DNA from: Beroe ovata
Taxonomy: Eukaryota; Ctenophora; Nuda; Beroida; Beroidae
Reading direction: 5' to 3'
Assembly: GCA_946803715.1 (NCBI GenBank)
Contig: CAMPET010000132.1
Span: forward strand, 38,986-95,370
DNA length: 56,385 bases
The notes under the pieces were generated by a model. The model worked only from the letters and a program-made list of their open reading frames with translations, was not told where the DNA came from and did not search any database. A program made the position numbers and the translations under genes. Shown one piece after another: positions 13,401 through 25,415 of this stretch (its first letter is position 1; the number at the start of each line of letters is the position of its first letter).

Positions 13401-16400
13401 TCATTGGGGCTACACAAACACGTGTTGTACCTATCTCATTCATCACCTCAACAGTCTATCAACCATATCTAGTCTACTCGCGGGAACCCAATGAAAAAGC
13501 AACTACTCAATAACTACTCCCCCGCTATCCAAAAAGAGGTCCTGCCCCGCCTATTATTGACAGACAAGGGGGCGTACCCGAGGGCCGAGATGTGAGAAAC
13601 TTGTTGACAAGATGCTGAACAAGTGTTGTTTCATAAAATGCATGGAGAGAGTGCTCACCAATAGAGATTGATGCAGCAGTTACTATAAATGGTTTGGTTA
13701 TAATATTCAGTAAGGCATACATAAAATATATATTNTCATATCAATACTGGTGTCCGTAATGGTATCAGCAAGTTATGGCGAATGAATCTCCACTCGTCAC
13801 AGTAACCTGTTATGACGTTGGCATTGTATTCCCACGTCAGAGTTATGCAGTGGTGTCAGTAAGTTATGACGATTGAGTATCATATTCGTCACAGAGACCT
13901 GCAATGACGTAATGTATACTGGTGTCAACGAATTCCTACGCCAGAGTTATGCAGTGGTGTCAGCAAGATGTGACGAATGATTATCCTATTCGTCACAGAG
14001 ACCTGTTATGACGCACTGTTAACTGGTGTCAACGTATTCCTACGTCAGAGTCATGCAGTGGTGTCAGCACGTTATGACGAATGAGTCCCCCATTCTCATA
14101 ACGTGCTAACTCGCGATCATTCGAGACTGGAATATTATTCAGAGTATTACAAGATTAATGACGGATTATATTCAGAGCTGTTGGTCCCTGGTCATTGTTC
14201 ACATAATGTATCATTATGCTTATCCCCCCATAAAATTATTATATTATGTGTACCTCGCTTGAATGAGGATGTCAGGGAAAACTCCAAGGACTTCGCACTG
14301 CACGCGGGGGCCTCCTCATTGGGGCTACACAAACACGTGTTGTACCTATCTCCTTCACTACCTCACCAGTCTATCAACCATATATAGTCTACTCGCGGGA
14401 ACCCAATGAAAAAGCAACTACTCAACAACTACTCCCCGCTATCTAGAAAGAGGTCCTGCCCCGCCTATAGTTGACAGACAAGGGGGTGAGATGTGAGAAA
14501 CTTGTTGACAAGATGCTGAACAAGTGTTGCTTTATAAAATGCATGGAGAGAGTGCTCACCAATAGAGATTGATGCAACAGTTACTATAAATGGTTTGGCT
14601 ATAATATTCAGTAAGGCATACATAAAATATATATTTTCTATAATGAGTGCGTTTTCTGCTTAAGGCTAGAAGCTTGACCTAGGGCACAATAGACACCACA
14701 CACACGAAGAAATATAGCTAATAGCGAATACAGCAGTTTCAAAGCAATAATAAAGCAGCGAGAGTTTATGTGGCTGCAACAGAGAATTGTTGCACAGTCC
14801 GAGGAGTTTCAGCAACATTGAATAATTGCTACCCGCACCTCGAGCACCAGCAACAGAGAACTGCTGCTGGGCAATTGCGGTTGCTAGCAACATCAAAATA
14901 GCTTACCTCGCCCACTTTTCCGTCACGATCACGTAGGGGGACGGTAGCTTCCTGTGATCCGAGTCTCACAAGGTCTTTGAGAGGAAAAACAGCTTCTCCG
15001 AGCAACCTATATATCAGAGAATGTGCTGTTACATGATGAAGTAATGAGTTAGCAACACGAGCTTTCTATAGGTTGCTAGCAACATCTATAACAAAATAAT
15101 GAGGAAATATATGACGTATTCTAGAGGTAGAGTTGACAATTTATATCATGCTCGTAACGGGTGGGGGAGGGGTGTGTGTCGCATCATGATCACAATATAT
15201 GTTACCCAACACACACACGTACGGACGCATAATACTGTCATTATGCATGATTGTACTATTATCATGCGCTAGCTACACGTACTCATATAGTTAACAAAGG
15301 CTGTGAATCACAACCCGACCCATACTATAACATAGTACTTATACAACAAACAGAGAGATATATCAGTATTATACGTGAGGAGATACTATTATACGTCAAC
15401 ATAATATGATATTATCCTCGTCGCTAACAAAGCGGGGAGGATGAGGAATTAGACGAGAAGAAGGAAGAGTCAGACAAGTATCCCTCTGTGCGAGCGGGCA
15501 GCTTCGGGATGATATCATCTTGCTCCGTGCGGAGATGGGGAGTCCAACATACTAATTATCCGAGATTATAGTTACCAACTAATTACAGTTCACGTTGTTG
15601 GATATCTAATTGTAGTCACTGAACGGCGGAAAATTAAAACTGTAACGTTATATGTTTACTACTATAATGATGGTTGTTTTGAGATTAAACTTCCGACTTC
15701 ATGGCAGAGGTTCATGTTTATTTCAGTGCAGTACAATAGAAGTAGAGACGTCCACCAGGGCAGATGGTATTCTTAAGAAAGGTAGAGGACGGAAAAGAGG
15801 GGAGGAGAATGACAGATGGGTATTGTCGATATGGCTATCTATTGGAATGTGGCTACTGGCTACCTATCGGAATTCATATTTGGGCAGGATATGAAGATGC
15901 CAGCGTGCATATTCTACTCAGTCACGTATTCTATAGTATGAGGTAAGTTGAATATTACAACTTCAGCTGGGAACTGAGATGCAAGATCGGTGTTGGTTTA
16001 AACAACTGTTAATAAAGGATGTCACCGTTTTATCATCCATCGTAGAACTCATAGGGAGACACTAAATCAAGCTACATAAGAATTGCAGAATGCGGGGGTT
16101 GGCTGAGGGCCCTTTAGAAAAGGGTTTGTCGGGACTAGCAAAATCACTATTATAGATGAAGGCAAGTTTCACATGGAACAGGTCTATGATAGTGGGAGAT
16201 GCTTTTCTCAGTACAAGCAGGAGGGCGGGTCCAATGCTTATGAGAGGAAAAGTGATCGTATACGATATGTGTTCTGACGATGTGGACAACGCACACACAC
16301 ACATGCACACACACACACACACTCACACTCACACANCAGACACACACACACCGTACACACGCACAGTGCACACCACACATACACACAGCGTGACACGATA

Positions 16401-19400
16401 TGATGGGAATATATATTTGAGATTCCGATTCATTTTCATCTCTTTCTATAAGTTCTGAGGAGCCATGCAATCGCATGCGAGTTTAAACTGGTTACTGGTA
16501 ACAGTTACGCTATGTAGCATTAACGAGCTGTAACTGACATACGTGTACGATATGGAAACAATATATATCGCCCATCACAGGATGATAATGGCAGCTCGGT
16601 ATGAATAGTAAAGGAAGGATTGCAATGGTAATATATTTGAAAGGACCGGGTCTTTGAAATCGCTTCAAAAGAATCATCGAGGACGACAAAATACTCCGAT
16701 TCTAAGGAATCCATTCAGAGTATAGGTATTCACTGAGAATAACCAATGACATTGAAGCTGCTATGGGTCAGTGGGTCACTCTTGCAGTCATGATTGAAGA
16801 TTGAATCATGGAATCAAGGAAATCACCCAAAGGCACCATCTAAGACATGGGATTCTTTTCTGACAAATCTATGTTGAATTCAACTCCAAATGAGCTCAAC
16901 TATATTATATTATCGGACCGCAGTGTCGCACCACAGTGTCGCACCGCGGTGTCGCACCGAAGTGTCGCATTGGATGAGAGTAACTGGGAAAGTAAGGCTG
17001 ACTCACAAGCTAAACGAGGGTGAAAGGTGTATTACACATGTGAAATGTGGTGCCCATGCAAGGACACGGAAATTAAGGGGCAGTGTAGTGGGCGCTATAC
17101 GGCGTTTAGGGGGTAGCGTATGATGATTAACCCCATTATAAACACACACATGAGTCTAATTACATGCGTAAAACACTCCATGTCATTGGGGGGAAGAGGG
17201 GGGCAGATAAGCGGGTATACATAANACACACACACACCGTACACACGCACAGTGCACACCACACATACACACATCGTGACACGATATGATGGGAATATAT
17301 GTTTGAGATTCCGATTCATTTTCATCTCTTTCTATAAGTTCTGAGGAGCCATGCAATCGCATGCGAGTTTAAACTGGTTACTGGTAGGTAACAGTTACGC
17401 TATGGAGCATTAACGAGCTGTAACTGACATACGTGTACGATATGGAAACAATACATATCGCCCATCACAGGATGATAATGGCAGCTCGGTATGAATAGTA
17501 AAGGAGAGATTGCAATGGTAATATATTTGAAACAAAAGGACTGGGTCTTTGAAATCGCTTCAAAAGAATTATCGAGGACGACAAAATACTCCGATTCTAA
17601 TGAATAGGTTCTAAGGAATAGGTTCTAAGGAATAGGTATTCTAAGGAATAGGTATTCACTGAGAATAACCAATGACATTGAAGCTGCTATGGGTCAGTGG
17701 GTCACTCTTGCAGTCATGATTGAAGATTGAATCATGGAATCAAAGAAATCGCCCTAAGGCACCATCTTAAACATGAGATTCTTTTCTGACAAATCTATGT
17801 TAAATTCAACTCCAAATGAGCTCAACTATATTGTATCATCGGACCGCAGTGTCGCACCACAGTGTCGCACCGAAGTGTCGCATCGGATTAGAGTAACTGG
17901 GAAAGTAAGGCTGACTCACAAGCTAAACGAGGGTGAAATGTGTATGACACATGTGGTGCCCATGCAAAGACACGGAAATTAAGGGGCAGTGTAGTGGGCG
18001 CTATACGGCGTTTAGGGGGTAGCGTATGATAATTAACCCCATTATAAACACACACATGAGTCTAATTACATGCGTAAAACACTCCATGTCATTGGGGGAA
18101 GAGGGGGCAGATAAGCGGGTATACATAACACCCAGGATGGGGGGCGGGGGGTGTGTAACCGGATAGAGATAGATCCTCTCTAAACTGGGGTAACAAAGGG
18201 GGGAGGGGTAGAGAGAGCAGGGGGGAGAGTTAGGACACATACTGCTGCTGCACTGGGCTGGTACCATGACTACTATTTTATTATCTGAGAACTAATATTG
18301 TGGAATCTATTATAGATGGAGAATATCATAATATGGGTGTGGTAGTCTCCCTCCCAATGGAAGCACTGCGCGCCGCCCCGCTGAGCACTGATCATGAACT
18401 GGCGCGCGACCCATGATATACCGGCTGTGTGCTATCAGAGAGACAGGGGGATATTACAGGAGGGGTATCATAGGAGGGATCCCACTCGGTGGCTGGGTTA
18501 GCATGTTACCCTCCTCCATGGCCATGGATACAGCCAGTATATAATATGCAACTCCTATCATTATAGGTTATAATTGGGGCGTGGTATCTGCAGGACCACG
18601 AGACAGAGAGCAGTAGAGAGAGAGGAGTAGCAAATGAAATCTCAACTCAAATCAATGTGCGTTGTCAGCGCAGATCTGTGGATTTGTTGACAATTTAATT
18701 CTCTAACATTGCACGATCATTAAGAGAGCGATTACTAACCCACGCATGCCCAGGACTTCATAATTCCCATGCCGTCAAATGCCGGGCTACCTCAGGAAAT
18801 CTTATCTTATAATAACATGATATTAGGTATTTGATTTCGATAATATCATCTCAATTATCGGCATCATGGAGGAAATTATTCCCATTATTACCGAGTGTTT
18901 TCACACAATGCGCCTAATCACGGCAAAGTGCATGATGATCCAAGGATAATTATTTCCCAAGATCAGGGAGTAAGGAGAAAGGGAGTGATGGGTTAGTCAG
19001 GGGTAGTCCACAAACAGACACTCGCCAGACGCAAGGTAGGTACTAAAGATCTCACGTACTATAAATAAATAAATTATGACAAAAAGTCGTAGAAGGTAGA
19101 ATAAGGGTGGGGTGTTGTTGTGATGGATAATACCTATATGACAGCAAGTAATAAGTTCGGAGTATAGAATGCCGCCCATTGGCAGATATGAGGACTGTAC
19201 GATAATATTCGTATCCTTTCCAATAATATCATAGGATAAGGATATAATATCTCCGAAAACGGCAGATCTGAGAGATAGCGACTGAGGAAGTTTCAAGTAC
19301 ATGATTTTGATGAAATTTCTCGAGAATGGATCACGTGGACTAAATTCAGATTTATTTTTGAGGCAGTATGTAAACAATTTGCAGATATTGTGACAGATAA

Positions 19401-20475
19401 TTGTAACTGATTACTGCGGGGTAGATCTAGGTAACAGGTATGGGGAGGGTTGGAAGTGTATGGAAGTGTATTGGAGTGTATTGGAGTGCAGCTGCAGTGC
19501 GAAGCTAATGATTCTAAAGAGTTCTATTCAGATAAATCTCATACTGGATATATAGTTACTGGAGGTGGTATCCGGTGTATATCTACATCATGGTTTACGA
19601 GTATCGTTATGATACACCCCGATATTGGGAGATGCCAGGGAGGGAAAGAGTGGCAATTGTTCGGAAGCAGATCTATCAGAGTAAATAATTGATGATATTC
19701 AATACAGATAGTTGATTCGTAAGAAGAAAATGTATCTGATAAAATGAATGCCCCCCCACATTTGAAATAAAGAAGAAATTCTAAATAGCAAGCTAACTGA
19801 CATCCCGTTCCTGTAGTAAGTGTGGTAATGAAATACTAGTAAGATATTATAAAATATTTACTTGTTTTTGAGTATCTTTTCATAGTCGTATACTTTGATG
19901 AGGAGTACGCTTTCCTCCGTGAGGGGCGTGTATCTCTTCCAGGTAAATGTCTGAAGGAAGGGAATCAGTGAGATGGATGCGGCTTCCGGGTGTACTATAG
20001 GTTCCTTTTACCTATAGTACACGCCACACGGTGGTGCCCACAGTGGGCTCGCGATGGTCAAACTAGCAGCTGCTGGTGACAGCCATGTCATGACAGTCAC
20101 AGACACACGAAGACAGTCAAGCATGTGACAGTACCCACCTCGTTCCACTCTGGATTCAATTCACTGTGAATAACTCTGGTAGTTCGTTTGATTCCTGAAA
20201 TAGGAGTATTTTACAATTCGCACCGAATAGAAGAAGCCGTCAAAAGCACAACTAACAGTTATTTTAGGAAGGATGAAAAGTAACACATTTTCATTTGGAA
20301 ACCCATGACCCAAGGAACAATGAGTGACAAATGGTGAAATTCGACTCGAACCGATGAAACCAAACCAACCTTCTATTTCTAAGATAACATGAGGGTCACT
20401 GTACCCAAAACGCTCCACATTTTGGAGGTTTAAGGCATTTCTGACAAGAATGTGAACAGTCCCCTCCCCACTCAT
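10431..20475 (-). CDS. Ferlin, N-terminal exons with C2A domain (partial)
   Basis: Ferlins are tail-anchored multi-C2 proteins that drive calcium-dependent membrane fusion and repair. Six exons join in exact phase: 20370-20475, 20139-20194, 19862-19950, 14907-15006, 10647-10713 and 10431-10533. Together they encode a complete C2A: strand 1 TVHILVRNALNL, then SDPHVILEIEG, the C2 hallmark ELNPEWNE, TFTW, LLIKVYDYEKILKNKLLGEA, PLRDRDGKVGE and final strand SRLNLYLEYTKP. The KVYDYEK..KNKLLGEA block is the ferlin C2A signature (dysferlin and otoferlin have close equivalents). Exon 6 is acidic and ends in AAKKKKK, like ferlin linkers. The start is the first Met, directly before strand 1 as in other ferlins. 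Downstream C2B-C2F and TM exons are not found in the window. I cannot say which ferlin subtype it is. Confidence 0.87.
10534..10646. repeat. (CA/GT)n microsatellite filling a 113-bp ferlin intron
   Basis: The intron between ferlin exons 5 and 6 is almost entirely a CA-type repeat (on the minus strand) with an N at 10569. Donor gtgagc and acceptor cacacag both survive. Confidence 0.8.
11194..11466 (-). CDS. Putative alternative first exon of the ferlin gene
   Basis: An open exon of exactly 91 codons from ATG 11466 to a GTGAGA donor. It lies in the intron between ferlin exons 4 and 5, on the same strand. Its phase-0 end matches the phase-0 start of exon 5 (10713), so splicing would give MGDDFIEDAIKEQ..GDGDQ followed by SRLNLYLEY, a ferlin form without most of C2A. 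The peptide is hydrophilic, rich in Ser, Arg and Lys (SRRSSYHAQNKSPRSGGSR, then SLGKLRRANSASTEDD), and looks disordered with likely basophilic kinase sites. An in-frame TAA five codons upstream argues for a true first exon. It could also belong to an unrelated nested gene. Confidence 0.55.
12642..12670. repeat. Perfect 11-bp inverted repeat
   Basis: atgttagtgga at 12642-12652 pairs with tccactaacat at 12660-12670 over a 7-base loop. It sits just before the first 104-bp repeat array. Confidence 0.8.
12717..13036. repeat. 104-bp tandem repeat, array 1 (about 3 copies)
   Basis: The landmark gttatgacg occurs at 12740, 12844 and 12948, giving an exact 104-base period. Each unit carries several TGACG/CGTCA motifs facing each other (gttatgacga, attcgtcaca, ttatgacgta, ctacgtcaga), so units are partly self-complementary. 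Confidence 0.9.
13190..13735. repeat. Duplicated ~540-bp segment, copy 1
   Basis: Begins ctaactcgcgatcattcgag and is repeated at 14106-14637 with scattered substitutions and small indels. It holds an open frame of 82 codons (13265-13513, plus) with no recognised domain; the equivalent frame in copy 2 shifts near 14288, so a conserved protein is unlikely. The N at 13735 marks the junction to the second satellite array. Confidence 0.88.
13739..14105. repeat. 104-bp tandem repeat, array 2 (about 3.5 copies)
   Basis: Same unit as array 1, starting with the same tcaatactggtgtccgtaat leader, more diverged and with one shortened copy (13818-13830 region). It links copy 1 and copy 2 of the 540-bp segment, so the whole block is a satellite-plus-segment unit repeated twice. 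Confidence 0.88.
14106..14637. repeat. Duplicated ~540-bp segment, copy 2
   Basis: Direct copy of 13190-13735, including the end cagtaaggcatacataaaat. Differences include loss of a short stretch around 14483 relative to copy 1. Confidence 0.88.
15100..16286. other. Ferlin intron 3, left part, nothing recognised
   Basis: Intronic by the ferlin exon model (between exons at 14907-15006 and 19862-19950). Only short open frames without domains. Confidence 0.5.
16287..16334. repeat. (CA)n microsatellite
   Basis: CA repeats with catgca and tcaca interruptions, ending at an N (16336). Confidence 0.9.
16338..17224. repeat. ~890-bp tandem duplication, copy 1
   Basis: Starts acacacacaccgtacacacg and ends gcgggtatacataa. 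Copy 2 follows directly after an N at 17225. Inside lies a 14-15 bp minisatellite (cgcagtgtcgcaccac type, four units at about 16917-16972). Confidence 0.9.
17226..18128. repeat. ~890-bp tandem duplication, copy 2
   Basis: Near-identical to 16338-17224. It differs by expansion of an aaggaataggt unit at about 17598-17658 and by three instead of four units in the gtgtcgcac minisatellite (about 17842-17887). High identity implies a recent duplication or assembly of two alleles in tandem. Confidence 0.9.
18129..19861. other. Ferlin intron 3, right part, nothing recognised
   Basis: Contains a G-rich stretch near 18135-18152. An open frame on minus (19377-18997, 126 codons) has no recognised domain and no matching phase with the ferlin exons. 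Confidence 0.5.
19991..20021. repeat. Perfect 11-bp hairpin in ferlin intron 2
   Basis: tgtactatagg (19991-20001) and cctatagtaca (20011-20021) are exact inverse complements over a 9-base loop. Confidence 0.8.
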
Positions 20476-20991
20476 GTCATTTCATATAACACAGATAGGG
20501 ATTAGTTCAGGGAAGTGTGTAGGTAGTTCAGTGGGGTCTGATGGGTTTACAGTTCTGATAATCGGGAAACGCTAATGATGGGTTGAAAACGTGGCTCTTG
20601 TGAAGCGGATCTTGTGGAGCGTCTTGAGTAGGGCGTGCCGCACAATCCTTGATAAACACAGTCAACCACTAGCAACCCTGCATGCAACTCCTACTACCAA
20701 GGAGGGGTTAGATATCGTAGTATGTGTGTGTGTGTTTGGCAATTTAGCAAAAAACATAACAACTCAGAGCAAAGAGGATGAAATTGTCGAAAAAATCTCA
20801 TATTGGAAGGGATGTTACGAAGTACAAAGTTAATATCGAGGTTCAAACAAAGCCTTATAGGGCCATACATAGGCCATTTCATAGTCTATTTCAAGAACCA
20901 TTGTCGGTAATATAATAGTGTGCTGTCACTGTTTCAACTAACTCACAATTCTCCATGCGCTGGATTTACTATTGATGCTATGGGGGGGGGG

Positions 20992-21401
20992 NNNNNNNNN
21001 NNNNNNNNNNNNNNNNNNNNNNNNNNNNNNNNNNNNNNNNNNNNNNNNNNNNNNNNNNNNNNNNNNNNNNNNNNNNNNNNNNNNNNNNNNNNNNNNNNNN
21101 NNNNNNNNNNNNNNNNNNNNNNNNNNNNNNNNNNNNNNNNNNNNNNNNNNNNNNNNNNNNNNNNNNNNNNNNNNNNNNNNNNNNNNNNNNNNNNNNNNNN
21201 NNNNNNNNNNNNNNNNNNNNNNNNNNNNNNNNNNNNNNNNNNNNNNNNNNNNNNNNNNNNNNNNNNNNNNNNNNNNNNNNNNNNNNNNNNNNNNNNNNNN
21301 NNNNNNNNNNNNNNNNNNNNNNNNNNNNNNNNNNNNNNNNNNNNNNNNNNNNNNNNNNNNNNNNNNNNNNNNNNNNNNNNNNNNNNNNNNNNNNNNNNNN
21401 N
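20992..21401. other. Assembly gap (410 N)
   Basis: A run of N flanked by ten or more Gs on the left and a (TG)n microsatellite on the right. Any protein crossing it is meaningless. Confidence 1.
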
Positions 21402-21410
21402 TTTTGTGTT

Positions 21411-21450
<40 letters not shown>
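21411..21450. repeat. (TG)n microsatellite at gap edge
   Basis: About 20 TG units directly right of the N gap. Confidence 0.95.
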
Positions 21451-21451
<1 letters not shown>

Positions 21452-22423
21452 AAACTAATGATTGAGACACTCATGCGCTACTGCTGGGTGGCTACTTTCT
21501 ATCGGACATGTGGTAACAATGGTATGAGAGACAGCCAGGATACACCAGATATCGTGATATCAGCTCCACAACTCCGGCACTATAATTATACTCCATATCG
21601 CCAAAAATTGACTTACTATTACTTCCTTCTTGCAAATTTGGGAAGTATACTGCTAACGGGCAGCTGATCAGCTTCGCCGTAGAAGAGAGTTTCTACAATG
21701 CGACACAGCCTCTGCTTTTCATTCATAGCACTAACGTTCTGTCATGGTTAGTGCTATTTTGCAAAGATTTCAGTAAAATCAGTAGTTTTTAACCTCAAAA
21801 TTAGGAGGATTTTAGCATCGGGATCATGTGGTATTATAGAGACAGGAACAATATCATGGTCCTCATAACATTACCATATTCCAGGTTAGTGCGGTGAAGA
21901 GAGGTACAGAGCACCATCTGATCGAGTAGCGAGCACAGTTACGTGGTTACAGTATGAAAATACGTGCTCAAATATGCACGCACTTTCGAGTAATCGTGAA
22001 TAGAAAAGGTCGCTTTTAGGCATAATCAGAGTCATTATCCTATTACTAGTTGTAAGATACTATAGCAGTCAGCTGTTGTATTGCACAGGCTGTGTGAAAA
22101 GAGCTGATATAGGTACCTATACGACCGATACTGTGGGTGGGTGTGTGTGTGCTCAATAGCGATTGTGGTGTGTAGTAGCAGTGAGTGTGGTAGGAGCATT
22201 ACAGCTGCCTGGTAATTTTATACGCATAATCTATGACCACCAGTATATATGGGGTGTGTCACAAGCTTATGATTGTACAGCTCCACTATATTATGGAGGA
22301 GTAGATGTGTGTGTGCATGTGTGTGTGTCTGTGTGTCTGTGTGCTGACAAATCATCATGCGCACCATCAGTCTACCAAACACATTATACAAGGTATGATT
22401 GATATGTCTTTGTTGGAGAAGTC

Positions 22424-22600
22424 TCCCAATATGGGCACACCCCACTCAATGACACACCCAATATGGGCACATCCCACTCACTGACACACCCAATATGGGC
22501 ACACCCCACTCACTGATACACCTAATATGGGCACACTAGACACCACTATGAATACGGGTACACTCTTTACATTGACAAGACCAATATGGGCACAAGTCCC
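22424..22600. repeat. ~36-bp minisatellite with ccaatatgggcaca core
   Basis: The core occurs at least five times with spacers of the ccccactcactgacaca type. Later copies are degraded (gaatacgggtaca). No coding signal. Confidence 0.85.
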
Positions 22601-22838
22601 ATTTGGGAACAATCCGTAGCTTACCAATAGAAAATGGTTGATCATGATAATCAGCAGTAATTGAGGATTGAATCACCGATCAGGGTGCTTCGCTCGGAAT
22701 CGAATGGTCTAAACTCTAAAACACCCAGCTTAAGTATGATATGAAATCAAGTCATCAAACCAATCAGTCCACACTAATAATAGCAGGATATCAAAGCATA
22801 TCGCATTATCGCAAACCTGCACGTCACATACAACTCAC

Positions 22839-23010
22839 TGTTGAGCACGATATCGACGTATATTCCATCGGAACGTAAGAAGTTACAATGAGAAGACAGG
22901 TCAAAGCGGAGATTCTGGACTTTGACCGACATCCTGTACTCGAGCTCGCAGGGCGAACACATACGTTTGAAGAACGTGCTCATACGGGAACAATCAGGGT
23001 ACACGTGTAA
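22839..23010 (-). CDS. Possible C2-like exon (isolated)
   Basis: An open stretch of 57 codons plus one base, ending at a strong GTGAGT donor (22838-22831) and possibly starting at an acceptor ...cctcgcag. The last part, MSVKVQNLRF..NFLRSDGIYVDIVLN, has the layout of C2 strands 1-3 with the SDxYVxV spacing. Its phase does not fit the exon at 24201-24251, so if both belong to one gene an exon is missing between them. This is a weak family call from pattern only. Confidence 0.4.
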
Positions 23011-24149
23011 CTGCGAGGTACTACGATATAGGAAATGAAGGGGTTCTGCATGGGGTGCTATATAGTAGGAGCATGCCTGTTATAGTAGAAGTGGTGTGTA
23101 AAAGAGTGAGCCAAGTTGAACACTGAGTAGGAAATCGTGCGATACTTCTGATAGAAAGACGCACTTCAGACACTTCAGTGGTAGGTATTACTGGAGGGGT
23201 TGTGTACTTTCATCCTACGACAATAGTGGAGTTCTCTGACGAAGAATAGTGAGTCTATAATATTGAAAGGACCAACTGTTTTATCCGGTTTTTTGACTCA
23301 TTATATAATCGATTATTAACGGGTTAGTAAAGAAATGATCGGTAATCTGAAGTTCAGCTTGGATTAATGAATTGGAAGTGTGGATATGGATGATTGGAGT
23401 ATGGGTGCAACTACCAGCAGTGGGTACTACTAAAGCCTCTGATACATAAATACATGTGAGAGAGTCTGTATGCGCAGCATGCAGTACTGTGCTCCTTCTA
23501 TCTGGACATCCATGCACCAATCTCCAGTCATTACTCATATTATGTGTACCCCTGCGAAGCACTGCAGTACATGCTCCAGCTACAGGCTATAACAGCGCAG
23601 ATGCACTAACAAAATTGCTAATTTCCTCTGTTATTCCTCACAATTTGTGTGAACTTTCCTCACATGGGTGATTGCTCACAACTCACTAGCATAATATTAT
23701 CGGCATGTAATCGCAGTAATGGTGTGCATTGAACTATCAGGATATGTACTTTCGCACAATATTATTACTGGTGAGACAATCTTATCGATACCGGCCAATG
23801 GCCATTGGGACTGGCGAACAAAGTGGAACCCTAAGATTATAACAGTGCTCGAAATGAGGTGTTGCAAGACTGCGCATTGCAAAACAGAACGTTATATGCG
23901 ACATAGTAACTCATGCAATCACAGGATGTGTAGGGTTTGAGTGGTGCAGTTGTAATCAATATCAGAGAAAAAGAGAGGGAGGGAAGGAGGGCGTTACTTG
24001 TAGATAGATTACTATAGTCACGTGACTGTATAAAAGAAGTGACCCCTACAGGCCTACAAGTGACACTACCACCAATCAATAATCCGAAGAGTGCCACAAA
24101 CAACGAATGTTACAGCTATGACTGTGTGAGAAAGTTTGAGGTAGGCGGT

Positions 24150-24187
24150 GAGGAATAAATGTGTGTGTGTGTGTGTGTGTGTGTGTT
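24150..24187. repeat. (GT)n microsatellite
   Basis: GT repeat directly beside the donor of the 24201-24251 exon. Confidence 0.9.
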
Positions 24188-24200
24188 GCTTGTTACTTAC

Positions 24201-24251
24201 AATTAGCGCTTCTTGACAGAGGTTTAGCAGTCCACAGTTCATTGCAGATAT
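24201..24251 (-). CDS. C2-like micro-exon, follows exon 25416-25650
   Basis: A 51-base exon between a clear tttttcag acceptor and a GTAAGT donor. Its phase fits the donor of the exon at 25416, giving VEVEYSD joined to ICNELWTAKPLSRSAN. This resembles the strand 3 to strand 4 turn of a C2 domain, before the usual W-G/N-E. No downstream partner exon was found. Confidence 0.5.
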
Positions 24252-25415
24252 CTGAAAAATTTATTTTAGTTTCGGTAAGTATAAATAATGGTCCTCAAAC
24301 CTCAATATAAGTTGTACCAAACCGCAAATCTGAGCCGGACCGTCTTTACCACAAACACATACATACAAGGTGATCTCATACAAACACATATCATACAAAC
24401 ATGCATCATGNATGATGTTGAATACCATAATCAAGTTTTTCAGATATCCTGATTGGTGCTTCTCATAGGCGTGCGTTCAGTTCGAGGTCAGTGTGTCTGG
24501 TGTGTGCAACGATTGTCATAAAGATGAGTACGTCCATTGATGAGATTTTCAACAAACATCTCAGATTCAGTTTCAGGTAAACTCGGCAGGAAATCTCGGT
24601 AGGATCAATTACCAATCATGCATCATGATGCACAGAACTGCAGCAGGGAACGCACATTGCAGTGAACACATGTTTTCATGCGCCCCCCTCTCCTTTAACA
24701 ACACAGGAACACACGTCACCCTCACAGAGCATGATACGTGATAATATCTAGCAACTTTGCAAAAATTGCACAATCGCGAAATCTATGAACACATGTGAAC
24801 CACTCATGTGTTATGGTATATCTACAGGACTCTTCCAATGTGTGATGGTGGGCTTATTGTGGAGTGCCATTTAGAACAAATTCATCACTACAGTGTCACC
24901 AGAAAATCAGTCATGAATCATAGTATTGCCACAATTGTCAATTGTGCCATGGTAGTTTCAAACTGGATATCAAGGGTCAGCAAATGATGAATAAACTATA
25001 ACATGAATTAATGGGACCAGCTTGATACCACCCCAATGGGAAGATCCTATGAATCAGATTGTTAACATGGCACCGAATAACACGCTGCAAAGCACTATCA
25101 AAGCTCGGCAGATAATCTCTCCTGCAGCAGATCACTTGTCACACCGGCCTGTATCACTCAGTGACTAGTGGTAACATGATGTGCGGATAAGCTGGGGTTC
25201 AGAGCGGCCATATCATATATATGTGTGGCGGTAAAGTCTGGTGCAGACAGTCAGACCCGCCACCCGCTAGATTTGGTACAATTAGGTGGGATCTAGTGTG
25301 CTATGAAAAGGCGTGTATTATATACCACAGTGTATCAATATCTCTATGTGCGTGTACAGCTTGTGTCAATTATTATCATCACAATTGCAATGACACATCA
25401 CACAATGACGTGTAC

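Larger units (their letters stand above)
20476..22838. other. Intergenic stretch with gap
   Basis: Upstream of the ferlin start. It contains the 410-N gap and a (TG)n tract. One possible terminal exon on minus (about 21692-21609) reads RLCRIVETLFYGEADQLP.. to a stop, with no known domain and only a weak acceptor; it is not asserted. Confidence 0.4.

Noticed and set aside
12717-14105. CRISPR-like array
   Set aside because: The 104-base period has no short conserved repeat with unique spacers; whole units are similar, so it is a satellite in a eukaryote.
18997-19377. 126-codon minus frame in ferlin intron 3
   Set aside because: No domain; phase and position do not fit between ferlin exons 3 and 4, which join perfectly without it.
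20920-21667. Long frames across 20992-21401
   Set aside because: They run through 410 unknown bases and have no meaning.
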